A stretch of DNA of 64,000 nt from Cohnella rhizosphaerae (GTDB lineage Bacteria; Bacillota; Bacilli; Paenibacillales; Paenibacillaceae): positions 744,001 to 808,000 of the forward strand of contig NZ_JAPDIA010000008.1 in assembly GCF_029525575.1 (NCBI RefSeq), in the 5' to 3' direction. Shown here piece by piece: positions 26,801 through 36,900 of this stretch (position 1 is its first letter; each line of letters begins with the position of its first letter). A program made the position numbers and the translations under genes. Below the pieces are notes generated by a model. It was not told the origin of the DNA. It saw only the letters and a program-made list of their open reading frames with translations, and ran no database searches.

Positions 26801-29567
26801 GGAGACGACGCGGATCAACACCGAGCAGGACTGGCTGAAGACGAATCTCGCGAAGATCTCTCGGCTTATGCAAGGACAGCGGGACCTGTACGCCGTCTGC
26901 CGCATGATCCTGTCGGAGCTCGCGCCGCTCGTCTCGATGCAGCACGGCGTCTTCTATATGAACGAAGTCGTGAACGGCCAGTCCGTGCTCAAGCTGTTCG
27001 CAAGCTACGCTTTTCACAATCGCAAGCATCTCTCGAACGAATTCCGCGCGGGCGAAGGCCTCGTCGGCCAGTGCCTGATCGAGAAGCAGCGGATCCTGTT
27101 GACCAACGTGCCCGGCGATTACGTGGTGATCACCTCCGCGATCGGCGAGGCGACGCCGCTGAACATCGTCCTGCTCCCGATCATTTTCGAAGATCAGGTG
27201 CTCGCCGTACTGGAGCTTGCTTCGTTCAGGGCGTTCAGCGAGATCGATATCGCCCTGCTGGACCAACTGACGGATTCGATCGGCATCGTCATCAACACGA
27301 TGCAGGCGAACCGGCGCACCGAGGAGCTGCTCATTCAGTCCCAGTCGCTGACCGAGGAGCTGCAGAAGCAGCAGCTGGAGCTGCAGAACACGAACGAAGA
27401 GCTGGAGGACAAGGCCAAGCTGCTCGTCATCCAGAAGGCAGAGGTCGAGAGCAAAAACAACGAGGTCGAAGTCGCAAGACGATTCCTCGAGGAAAAGGCC
27501 GAGCAGCTGGCGCTGACGTCGCGCTACAAGTCCGAGTTTCTGGCGAACATGTCGCACGAACTCCGCACGCCGCTCAATTCGCTGCTGCTGCTCGCCGAAC
27601 AGCTTGCGGACAATCTGGACGGCAATCTGGCCGAGCATCAGGTCAAGTTCGCCAAGACGATCCAGGATTCCGGTCACGAGCTGCTGAATCTGATCAACGA
27701 TATATTGGATCTGTCGAAGATCGAATCGGGGACGGTGTCGGCCGAGTACAGCGAGCTGAACATCAGGGATCTGACGGATGGGCTCGACCGCTCCTTCCGG
27801 CATATGGTGGACGAGCGCCTGCTCGCGTTCCGCATCAAGGTCGAACCCGAGGTGCCGACGCGCATCGTCAGCGATTCGAAGCGACTGCAGCAAATCCTGA
27901 AAAACCTGCTCTCCAACGCCTTCAAGTTCACGGAAAAGGGAGAAATCATGCTCCGGGTTCGCAGGGCGACGGAAGGCTGGAGCGAGAGCGCGGACCGGCT
28001 TAACCGGGCGGCCTCGGTGCTATGCTTTACCGTAAGCGATACCGGCATCGGCATTCCGAAGGACAAGCAGCAGATCATTTTCGAGGCGTTCCAGCAGGCG
28101 GACGGCAGCACGAACCGGGTATACGGCGGCACCGGTCTGGGCCTCACGATCTCGACCGAGATCGCGGAGATGCTGGGCGGAGAGATCACTCTGTTCAGCG
28201 AACCTGGCAGCGGCAGCGTATTTAACCTGTATTTGCCGATCGACGCCTGGGATGTTCAGCCCGAACCGAAGACGCGGCATATGCCCGAAGTTATCGACGT
28301 CTCTCCGCCGAAGCGGATCCGTCTGACCCCTTCGTCGCAAGGCGAAGTACTCCGGGACGACCGGGACGAGATCGAGCCGGGCGACCCCGTCTTCCTGATC
28401 GTCGAAGACGATCTGAAGTTCTGCGAGATCGTCCAGGATGCGCTGAGCCGCAAGGGCATCAAGACGGTGATCACGTCCAAGGGCCTTCAGGCGCTCGAGC
28501 TGGCCAAGAAGTACAATCCGATGGCGATCACGCTCGATCTCCATCTGGGAGACACCGACGGCTGGCTCGTGCTGGAGCATCTCAAAAACGATATGTCGGT
28601 CCGCCACATTCCGGTATGCGTCATTACCGTCGACGAGGACAAGACGGAGCTGCTGCGCAAGGGCGTATACGATTATCTGTGCAAGCCCGTCACCAACGAC
28701 GAGCTCGATCTGGCGCTTGAGAGCCTGAACGCGTTCGCGTCGCGCGGGGAGCGTCAGCTGCTCGCCGTCGTGAAGTCGCCCGAACGAAGGAAGCAGATCG
28801 TCGACTCGCTCGCGGGCGGCACGCTCAAGATCACCGCGGTCGACACGGCGCGCAAAGCGCTGAACCAGATCGGGGTGAAGCCGTTCGATTGCGTCGTGAC
28901 GGAAGGCGAACTGGCCGACATACCGTTGCCCAAGTTCCTGCGCGAGATTCAGAAGAAGTCGGCGGGAAGGCGAATTCCGGTCGTCGTAGAGGGCGGTCTC
29001 AAGCTGAGCGGGGAAGAGCAGGAAGAGTGGGAGGAAATATTGAAGTCCGCCGTCGTGAAGGAGGTTCGCACGGCCGTCCAGCTGATGGACGAGACGACGC
29101 TTTTCCTTCACCGGCGATCGGACGAGCTGCCGGCGGGTTCGCGAGAGGCGCTCGAGCGGATCTACCAATCCGACGAAGCGATTCAATCGCGCAAGGTGCT
29201 CGTCGTGGACGACGACGTACGCAACATTTTCGCTTTGACGACGATATTGGAGCGCCACCAGATGACCGTGCTGCCGGCGGAAAACGGCCAGGCTGCGATC
29301 GATATCCTGGAGGCGACGCCTGACGTCAGCATCGTGCTGATGGACATTATGATGCCCGTCATGGACGGGTACGAGACGACTCGCGCGATCCGGGCGAACC
29401 CGGCATTTGCGGACTTGCCGATCATCGCGCTTACGGCCAAGGCCATGAAGGGCGACAGGGAGCTATGCATCGAGGCGGGCGCCTCCGACTACATCACCAA
29501 GCCCGTCAACAGCGCGCAGCTGCTGGCGATGATGCGGAGCTGGCTGGATCGGGGCGACGACAGCTAA
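23850..29567 (+). CDS. 1905-residue hybrid histidine kinase with long HAMP array, GAF and three receiver-like domains
   Basis: GATGAGGAGAC precedes the ATG. No signal peptide or membrane helix is visible. Residues about 15-990 are HAMP-type repeats. Eight nearly identical units of 92 residues (each two HAMP modules, with GTWKDLTESVN and KGDLSKKITV hallmarks) lie between a divergent first and a partial last unit. A GAF domain (about 1020-1160) and a coiled coil follow. HisKA has His1236 in NMSHELRTPLN, then HATPase_c (DTGIGIP, GTGLGLTIS). The first receiver has Asp1563, a degenerate receiver-like domain sits at about 1635-1730, and the last receiver has Asp1832 in VLMDIMMPVMDG. The layout resembles group III fungal kinases (Nik1/Os-1), which sense osmotic stress. 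There is no frameshift. Confidence 0.93.
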   Translation: MTDKDMDRLSGENPPDSGELLNALMALKKGNFAYRMPYHYTGVAGKVADTFNEIMDIQESMVHEIQQLARVVGKEGNLSRRFALQHKGGAWDQTVESLNGLIDDLTQPTSAMVRVINAVAQGDLSQKVELELEGRPLTGEFQRTAANINTMVDQLSMFSSEVTRVAREVGTEGKLGGQADVKGVSGTWKDLTESVNNMASNLTDQVRNIAAVTTAVAKGDLSKQITVNAKGEILELKNTINTMVDQLSMFSSEVTRVAREVGTEGKLGGQADVKGVSGTWRDLTESVNYMASNLTNQVRNIAVVTTAVANGDLSKQITMDVQGEILELKVTINTMVGQLSTFASEVTRMAREVGTEGILGGQAEVSGVAGTWRDLTESVNYMASNLTNQVRNIAEVTTAVAKGDLSKKITVDAKGEILELKSTINTMVDQLGNFASEVTRVAREVSNDGILGGQADVKDVSGTWKDLTDSVNFMAGTLTDQVRNIAEVTTAVAKGDLTKQITVNAKGEILELKNTINTMVDQLSTFASEVTRVAREVGTEGMLGGQAQVKGVAGTWRDLTESVNDMASNLTDQVRNIAVVTTAVANGDLSKKITADVQGEILELKNTINTMVDQLSTFASEVTRVAREVGTDGKLGGQAQVKGVGGTWKDLTESVNNMARNLTDQVRNIADVTTAVARGDLSKKITVDVKGEILELKNTMNTMVDQLGNFASEVTRVAREVGTEGKLGVQADVKDVSGMWKDLTDTVNYMASNLTIQMRNIAGVTTAVANGDLSKKITVDVKGELLELKNTINTMVDQLNSFASEVTRVAREVGTDGKLGGQAQVRGVGGIWKDLTDNVNIMAANLTDQVRGIAKVVTAVANGNLKLKLTVDAKGEIAELTDTINNMTDTLAIFADQVTTVSREVGAEGKLGGQASVPGAAGTWRDLTDNVNYMASTLTTQVRAITNVATAVTNGDLSRTIDVAAAGEVETLKDNINEMIRNLKETTRINTEQDWLKTNLAKISRLMQGQRDLYAVCRMILSELAPLVSMQHGVFYMNEVVNGQSVLKLFASYAFHNRKHLSNEFRAGEGLVGQCLIEKQRILLTNVPGDYVVITSAIGEATPLNIVLLPIIFEDQVLAVLELASFRAFSEIDIALLDQLTDSIGIVINTMQANRRTEELLIQSQSLTEELQKQQLELQNTNEELEDKAKLLVIQKAEVESKNNEVEVARRFLEEKAEQLALTSRYKSEFLANMSHELRTPLNSLLLLAEQLADNLDGNLAEHQVKFAKTIQDSGHELLNLINDILDLSKIESGTVSAEYSELNIRDLTDGLDRSFRHMVDERLLAFRIKVEPEVPTRIVSDSKRLQQILKNLLSNAFKFTEKGEIMLRVRRATEGWSESADRLNRAASVLCFTVSDTGIGIPKDKQQIIFEAFQQADGSTNRVYGGTGLGLTISTEIAEMLGGEITLFSEPGSGSVFNLYLPIDAWDVQPEPKTRHMPEVIDVSPPKRIRLTPSSQGEVLRDDRDEIEPGDPVFLIVEDDLKFCEIVQDALSRKGIKTVITSKGLQALELAKKYNPMAITLDLHLGDTDGWLVLEHLKNDMSVRHIPVCVITVDEDKTELLRKGVYDYLCKPVTNDELDLALESLNAFASRGERQLLAVVKSPERRKQIVDSLAGGTLKITAVDTARKALNQIGVKPFDCVVTEGELADIPLPKFLREIQKKSAGRRIPVVVEGGLKLSGEEQEEWEEILKSAVVKEVRTAVQLMDETTLFLHRRSDELPAGSREALERIYQSDEAIQSRKVLVVDDDVRNIFALTTILERHQMTVLPAENGQAAIDILEATPDVSIVLMDIMMPVMDGYETTRAIRANPAFADLPIIALTAKAMKGDRELCIEAGASDYITKPVNSAQLLAMMRSWLDRGDDS
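24465..26672 (+). repeat. 276-bp tandem repeats encoding HAMP pairs
   Basis: The start of the repeat (GTGCGCAACATCGC and variants) recurs at 24465, 24741, 25017, 25293, 25569, 25845, 26121, 26397 and 26673, exactly 276 bases apart each time. This gives eight full units inside the HAMP-array kinase gene, preceded and followed by diverged partial units. Confidence 0.9.
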
Positions 29568-29641
29568 GCGGCGAGGGCTGATTTTCTCCTGGCGAGCATG
29601 TCTTCGAAGGTATAGGAGCAGGAATAGAAGCTGAATAGAAG

Positions 29642-29697
29642 CAGGGACGTTACCCCAATCATCGGGCAGATGAAGGGAGGCGTTCCTGTTTTTTTTT
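29642..29697 (+). terminator. Terminator of HAMP-array kinase gene
   Basis: CAGGGACG at 29642-29649 pairs with CGTTCCTG at 29681-29688 (one G-T pair) and is followed by T9. The stretch 29568-29966 otherwise shows no gene; TTGACA at 29880 and TACAAT at 29907 are too far apart for a normal promoter. Confidence 0.65.
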
Positions 29698-29966
29698 GCG
29701 CGTCAAGAAGCGTCCGACTTTGCCGGCGAACGTCTGCGCGGAACGCAGCAGCAGACGACACGACCTGCCAGCGGGAACGGATACCTGAAGGAATACGTTG
29801 AATGACAACGCATGGAAAGGGAGAAGACGCGTTTTCGCACGCTTCGTCGACAAAGGAAATGTAAATATTCGTTGACGAATTGACATGTTTTTCAGGGGGG
29901 CGTCTGTACAATCTATCCTATATTCACGATTCGCTCGTCCTTCATCAAAAGAAGAGAGGTGCAGTT

Positions 29967-31130
29967 ATGCGTGGAGATAAGAAGCGGTTCCCCCCTTGTC
30001 GTACTGATCGTCGCGACGTTGTTTGCAACGCTTGGCCTGGCCTCGTTCGGTGCTTTGCAGGATCAAGCCCCCCTTGCCGTCGCCGCCCCGATCTCGAAGC
30101 CTTCGTCCTTCCCGCAGGCGGCCGATGCCGAACCGCAACAGCCGAGCCTGCCCCGGCAGCCGACTTCGCCCGTCCTTTCGCTGCCGGTTACGATACATTT
30201 GTCCTACCAGGACGGTCCGTCCTCCGTCAACCCCAACGAGCTCCCCGCCGACAATCGAAAAAAACCGCTTAAATTTACGCTCGACGAAGAGCTCGGGACC
30301 AAAGCGGCCGGTACGGTCGCAGGCAAAGACGAAAAAAACGGCCCGGATGTCCCAAAGGCGAGTCCGCAAGCGCCGGCCGTTGAGATATACGAAGTGTCCG
30401 CATATTATTTAAACGTTCGCGCCAATCCCTACAACGGCTCCAAGGTGCTGCGCGTCGTCGAAAAAGGCACGCGCCTCGAGGTTGCGGCCGTCACGGACAA
30501 GGGCTGGCTTCGTCTAAGCGGGGGCGGCTACGTTCATGGGGGGTTACGCCTCGAAGATCGATGCCGACGAGCCGGCCGTTCGAGTCCCGGGAAACGGCCT
30601 CCCTGCGCCGGAGACGAAGCCGGCGCAGCAGCCCACGCAGAACGATGCAGGCGCCGCCGGCTCGGACGAATCGCAAGAAGCGCTCCCGGATCCGTCGAGT
30701 CCGACTAATCGCGTCCAGTCCGACTCGGGCTTGACGGAAGCGCATATTGCGAAGCTGTTCAAAGGGACGGCGCTTGCCGGACACGGCATCGAGGACGTCG
30801 TCCTGGAGATCGAAGAGGACTACGGTATCAACGCTTTGTTCACGATCGCGGTCATGAAGCTCGAGAGCGGCAACGGGAAGAGCAAGCTGTCCCGTACAAA
30901 AAAACAATTTATTCGGCTTGAACGCGACGAGCGGAGATCCGAACAATAAAGCGTTCAGCTTCAAGACGAAGGCCGATTCGGTGCGCAAGTTCGGACAATT
31001 GCTGGCGGATAAATACGTGGACAAAGGGTTTACGACCATCGACAAGGTCGCTGCCAAGTATTGCCCGGCGAGCTCAAGCTGGGCCGGAAAGGTAAAAGGA
31101 ATCATGAAAAGCGATTACCGAAAATTGTAA
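29967..31130 (+). CDS. Exported SH3-glucosaminidase cell-wall protein (frameshifted)
   Basis: A secreted peptidoglycan-active protein of about 387 residues. The ATG at 29967 follows GAGAGGTG. A signal peptide (LVVLIVATLFATLGLASFG) appears after dropping one C from the C6 run at 29990-29995. A Pro/Ala-rich region and a bacterial SH3 domain (SAYYLNVRANPYNGSKVLRV, then VTDKGWLRLSGGGYV) follow. After a Pro/Gln/Ser linker comes a glucosaminidase-like domain with AVMKLESGNGKSKLS and NNLFGLNAT. Further frame breaks are at G6 near 30537-30542 and A7 near 30898-30904. It probably cleaves or remodels the cell wall during growth or sporulation. Confidence 0.85.
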
Positions 31131-31157
31131 CGATGCGTTATAATCGATGTAGCGTGC

Positions 31158-31185
31158 AGACTGTCGATCAATCGACAGTCTTTTT
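31158..31185 (+). terminator. Strong terminator
   Basis: AGACTGTCGAT at 31158-31168 is perfectly complementary to ATCGACAGTCT at 31171-31181 and is followed by TTTTT. It ends the SH3-glucosaminidase gene. Confidence 0.9.
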
Positions 31186-31279
31186 CGTGGTTTGAATGTT
31201 TAAGGATCGGCCGTACGGGGTATAGACAGTCCGTGTAGACTTGAAACCGATCGGCGGACATGCGAAAGGGGTTAACGCG

Positions 31280-33905
31280 ATGTCGGGCTTGCCGCAGTCC
31301 TTGCTCAGCACGGGGGGAACAATGGTTTAATTTATCGCGCCACGGCATCGGAATCGCGAATGCCGCCGGCAGGTGGATCGCGGTCAACGAAGCGATGGCG
31401 AGCTTGTTGGGATACGAGGAAAACGCCTTGCTTGAAATGCCCGTCGAAGCGCTGTTCGCTTCGGCGGGACAGCCCGAAGCGGAACGCCGGGCGGCGTCTG
31501 AAACGGGTGGCAGCAACGTATTCGGCGTTACGCTTAAGGATAGCGGCGGCAGACCGGTCAGGTTCGACGCCGCCGCAGCGACGATCCCGGCGGAGACCGA
31601 GGGAGAGCGGCTCACGATTTGGCAATTTTACGCGGCAATGGATCAGAATCGCACCGAAGACGAGCTCGAAGCGCTTCGGGAACGGCAGCGTATCATCGGC
31701 GAAAATATCGTCGATCTTTATTACATATGCGATTGCGAAGGCCGGATTCTCGAAGCGTCGCCGAACGCCCATGCGCTGCTCGGCTATCGACAGGACGAAC
31801 TGGTCGGTTCGGACGAACGTATCCTATTCGATCCGGCGGACTTGCAGCGCTATCAAAGTCAATGTCCAAGGACGCATACGATAAAAGAATACAGGCTCAG
31901 ACACAAGGACGGCAAATCGCTCTGGTTCGAAGCCGGCGTCAAACCGCTTGCGGGCAAGAGCGGGAACCCGTTCAAGCTGTTCGTGGGCCGAGAGATTACG
32001 GCGCGCAAAAAGCATGAAAGCATGTCCGCGGAAGCCGAACGGATCGCGGCGATCGGCAGTTGGGAGTGGGAAACGGCGAGCGGACGTTTTTCCCATTCCG
32101 CGAATTTGGCCCGCATTTACGAAAATGCGTCCGATCGTCCGCCGGGCGAAGCGCTGACGCTCTCTACTCTGGTCGCGGCCGACGATCGCCAAGACTTTGA
32201 GGCAATGACGAAGGAAGCCGCGAACGGCGGAGAGATCAGCTTCGAGACGCGATTGCCTATGAAGAACGCTTCGTTCAAATACTTGCATGTGCGGGGGGAC
32301 CGCCGTCTGTTCGGATCAGGGGGGAAGCGACCGGGCTCGTCGGTTCCGTTCAGGATATTACCGATCGCAAGCTGGTGGAGCTTAAGCTGCAAGAAAGCGT
32401 CGAACGCTATACGTCGCTCAAAAAATACAATCACGACGCCGTCGTCTCCATCGACCTGGAAGGACGCGTCATCAATGCCAATCAAGTCGCCCAGGACTTG
32501 ACCGGCTATACGGTTAGCGAGATGATCGGTTATCCGATCGCGAGCTTCACGGGCTGGAGGCGATTCGCTCCGCTTAGCGGCAACGCCGAGACCTCCGAGG
32601 CGGAGATTCGCCAGAACGACAAAATTACGCATAAGGACGGCAGCACGCGCGAGGTGCTGACGACGCTTGCGCCTATCATTATTCATGGCGAAAACGTTGG
32701 CTATTATTTAATCATCAAAGACATTACCGAGCAAAAAAAAGCTGCTGATCGAAAAGGAAAGCGCCGAGTCGACGAACAAAGCGAAAAGCGAGTTTCTGGC
32801 GATGATGAGCCATGAAATCCGCACGCCGATGAACGGCATCATCGGCATGACGGACCTCCTGCTCGACGGCGACAACCTGAACGATACGCAGCGCAGCTAT
32901 TTGAACGTCGTTCGCAAGAGCGGAGAGACGCTGCTCGCCATCATCGGCGACATTCTGGATTTTTCGAAGATCGACTCGGGCAAGACGGAGCTGGCGTTGG
33001 ATTCGTTCGACGTGCGCGCCTGCGTCGCGGAATCGGTCGACATCGTCTCGGCCAAGGCGAGGGACAAGGGCCTTGGGATCGAAGTGGCCGTCGATCGCGA
33101 CGTTCCCGGACTTGCCGTAGGCGACGCCAGCCGGTTAAAGCAAATATTGATGAATCTGCTGAGCAACGCCGTCAAATTTACGACGTCGGGCGGCGTTTAC
33201 GTGAATGTCGTCCGGATCCCGGGCGAGCGGGGCAAGATCGGGCTCAAGTTTACGGTGAAGGATACGGGGATCGGCATTCCGAAGGAAAAGGCGTCCAAGC
33301 TTTTCCAGCCGTTCTACCAGATCGACAATCCATTCACGAGGGAAACCGAAGGCACGGGCCTGGGGCTGGCGATCAGCAAGAAGCTTGCCGTCCTTATGGG
33401 CGGCGACATCTGGCTCGAGCAGCTTGAAACGCAGGGCGCCGCGTTTTCTTTTACGGTGGCGCTCGAACCTGAGGTTGCATCCGATCTTTCGGCAGTCCAG
33501 CCGGCGGGCGAAGCGGAGGAATCGGGCGCTGTGCGCCCGCTGCAGATTCTCGTCGCCGAGGATAACAAGATCAATCAGCTCGTCATGCTGAAAATTCTCG
33601 AAAAGCTCGGTCATCGCGTTCTGATCGCCGAACACGGGAACGAAGCGGTCGAGGCGGCGTCGCGCGAGGCGTTCGACCTGATCTTCATGGACGTTCAAAT
33701 GCCGGGCGTCGACGGCATCGAGGCGACGCGGATGATCCGCGATCGGCTGCCGGCCGAGACCTGTCCCATCATCGTGGCGGTGACCGCGAACGCGCTCAAG
33801 GGGGACCGGGAACGGTTCATGGCCGCGGGCATGGACGAATATATGAGCAAGCCGATTTACAAGAGCCTGGTCAAGGAAATGATCGGCAAATTTTTCGGAC
33901 GATGA
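31280..33905 (+). CDS. Multi-PAS hybrid histidine kinase (frameshifted)
   Basis: A soluble kinase of about 870 residues. The ATG at 31280 follows AAAGGGG. There are several PAS domains: the first around GIGIANAAGRWIAVNEA, the second around NIVDLYYICDCEGRILEAS, then one near GSWEWETASGRFSHS and one around VVSIDLEGRVINANQVAQ. HisKA carries MMSHEIRTPMNG, HATPase_c has DTGIGIPKEKA and GTGLGLAIS, and a C-terminal receiver has its Asp in FDLIFMDVQMPGVDG. Frame breaks lie at G6 near 31313-31318, G6 near 32320-32325 and A8 near 32735-32742; one base fewer at each restores family sequence. It is probably a sensor of cytosolic small-molecule or redox signals. Confidence 0.87.
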
Positions 33906-33932
33906 TCCCTGGACAAGAAAGAAGCGATTCCG

Positions 33933-36900
33933 TTGACTGAGGACCGCAAGCTGCCGTTCCATCCCGTGCTGTCCGCCTGGTTCGCCTCCTCCTTCGGGGA
34001 GCCCACCGACGTACAGCGTAAAGCCTGGACTTCGATCGCGGAAGGAAAGCATACGCTGATCGCGGCGCCGACCGGTTCAGGCAAAACGCTGGCGGCCCTG
34101 CTCCCGTGCCTGGACCGCATCGCCAAGCGCGATGCGGTCGGAAAACGGGAACCTGTCTTGCGCACGCTGTACGTGACGCCGCTGAAGGCGCTGAACAACG
34201 ATATTCATCATCACGTGACGGACTTCGCGCGCCAGCTCGACGCTTGGGCCGCAGAGCGGGGCGAACGCTGGCCGGGCATCCGGAGCGAGGTTCGGACCGG
34301 CGATACGACGCCTGCGAAGCGGGCGGCCATGCTGCGCCGCCCGCCGGATATGCTGGTAACGACGCCGGAATCGCTTTATCTGCTGTTGACATCGGTCAAA
34401 GGGCGGGACATGCTGTCCACCGTCGAGCAGGTCATCGTGGACGAGATTCACGATCTGGCCGCGGACAAGCGAGGCGCGCATCTGTCGCTATCGCTGGAAC
34501 GGCTCGCGGTCCTGTGCGGCCGTCCCGTCCAGCGGATCGGCGTGTCCGCGACGCAAAAGCCGCTGTCTCGCGTCGCGCAGTTTCTCGGCGGCTGGGAGGA
34601 AGCGCCGGTTAGCGGCACGGGAGCGATGAGGCCACGGCCCGTGGAGATCGTCGAGAGCGGCATGACGAAGCGGCTGCGCGTCCAGGTGAACGTGCCCGAG
34701 CCGACGGCGCCAGGGGCAGGACGCGAAGCCGTGTGGAAGCCGCTGCTCGACCGGATCATGGAAGCGATGGCGGACAGCCGTTCCGTGCTGCTGTTCGTGA
34801 ACAGCAGGCGGCTATCGGAGCGGCTGACGCTTCGCCTCAACGACCATGTCGGCTACGAGATGGCGCGATCCCATCACGGCAGCCTGGCGCGCGAGCGCAG
34901 GCTCGAAGCCGAGCGCCTGCTCAAGAACGGCGAGCTGCGATGCATCGTCGCGACGTCTTCGCTCGAGCTCGGCATCGACATCGGGCATATCGACCTCGTC
35001 ATACAGATCGATACGCCGCTTGCCGCCGATCGCGGCATTCAGCGGATCGGCCGCGCGGGACATGCCGTGGGCGAGGAGAGCCGCGGGCTCATGATCGTGC
35101 GGGCCAAGGCGCTCCTGCCCGAGGCCGCCGTGCTGAGCAGGCTTGTCTCGCTGCGCGAGATCGAGGATATCGCGATCCCGTACGGGCCGATGGACGTCCT
35201 GTCGCAGCAGACGGTGGCCATCGTCTCCATGGACGATTGGCGGCTGGACGACCTGCTGCGCCTTGTCCGTCGCAGCGACTGCTATCGGGAATACGACGAA
35301 AGGCGCTTCAGGGACGTATTGAAGGTGCTGTCGGGATTCTATCCCTTCTTTAAGCCGCTGCTCGATTGGGACGCGCGAACGGATGTTCTGTCTGCCAGGG
35401 CGGTCGGACGGGCCGCCGCCGTGCGCGGGGCGGGCACGATTCCGCAAAGCGGCGGATATCCGGTTCACCACATGGAGAGCAGGGCCCATCTGGGCGAGCT
35501 CGACGAAGAATTCATCCAGGAGAGTCGCGTCGGCGACGTCTTCCAGCTCGGCGCGGGATCGTGGATGATCCGCGAGATCAAAAACGACCGCGTCTACGTC
35601 GCCGAAGCGGCCAACCGGTTCAGCGAGGTGCCTTTTTTGGCGCAACGAAGCGGGCGGGCGCTCTTATGAACTCGGCGAGAAGATCGGCGCGTTCTGGCGG
35701 GAGATCGCCGGGCGCCTCGGACTTGACGCGGACGCGCATGACGGCGATGCCGCGGATGCGGCGCGGGAGCGCGCATACGACGATGCGGCGACCGTCTGGC
35801 TGCGCGACGCGTTCGGCATGGACGCAGCCGCTTCGGAAGCGCTGATCGGCCACATACGCGCGCAGCACCGGGCCAGCTTCTTGCCGACCGACAGGCGAAT
35901 CGTCGTCGAGCATTACCGCGACGTGATGAACCAGACGCATATGGTCATCCACAACTTTTTCGGACGCAGCGTGAACAGGGCATGGTTGCTGGCGCTGCAG
36001 CGGCAGTTCGAGCTGCTCATGCCGTATCGGCTGTACGGCAACGCGAAGGACAACGGCATCGAGATCGTGCTGCCGGAGTGGGACGCCTCCTGGCTGCGAA
36101 TCTTGAGCCAGGTTTCGACGTCCAACGTCGAAACGCTGTTGTCGGAGGCGGTGACCGGGTCGCCGCTCCTCGCCGTCGCCTTCCGCAAGATCGCGGAAAC
36201 GTCGCTGCTCCTCGCCCGCAGCTTCACGCGGACGCCGATGTGGCAAAAGAGACTGCGCAGCGAGGAGCTGCTTCGCAAGGCGCTTCCGTTCGGCGCGCAG
36301 TTCCCTTATCTGGGCGAAGCGATGCGCGAGGCGCTCCACGAATATCTCAGCTACGGCGAGCTGCGCCGCATGCTCGAGGCCGTCGAAGAAGGACGCCTCG
36401 AGATCGTCGTCCGCGAGACGCCTTATCCTTCGCCGCTCGCCTCCCAATTTATGGCCGACTACGTGAATATGCGTATCTATGAAGGGGACGGTCTGGACGA
36501 ATCGACCCGGCGGCAAATCCTGCAGATCAATCAGGCGCTGGCGCGCGATTTGTTCGGCGGGGAAAAGGCCGGACAGGCCGTATCCGAAGAAGCGCTGACG
36601 CAAATGCAAGCAAGCCTGTCGCCGCAGGCGCGCGAGCCGCAAGGCCCGGCGGATCTCGTCGCGCTGCTCAAGACGAGAGGCGACCTGACGGCAGGCGAGC
36701 TCGTAAAAGCCGCGGGCGAGCGCAGCCTCGCGTGGCTGGGCGGGCTCGAGGAGCGCGGCGCCGTCGCCGCGCTGAGCGTGCCCGACGCCGAGGAGCCCCG
36801 ATATATCGCGGCGGACGAAGCGGAGCTGTACGCGAATTTTCCGGACGATCCGGCCGCGGTCCTGTTTATCCTCGGACGCTACGCGGATCACCGGATGTCC

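Noticed and set aside
29564..29911. Minus-strand open frame in the gap after the HAMP-array kinase
   Set aside because: It has no ribosome binding site, overlaps the terminator and shows no recognisable protein features.
29880..29912. TTGACA and TACAAT as promoter of the SH3-glucosaminidase gene
   Set aside because: The spacer is 21 bases, too long for sigma-A. It contains T5 and G6 runs that might carry extra bases, but that cannot be shown here.
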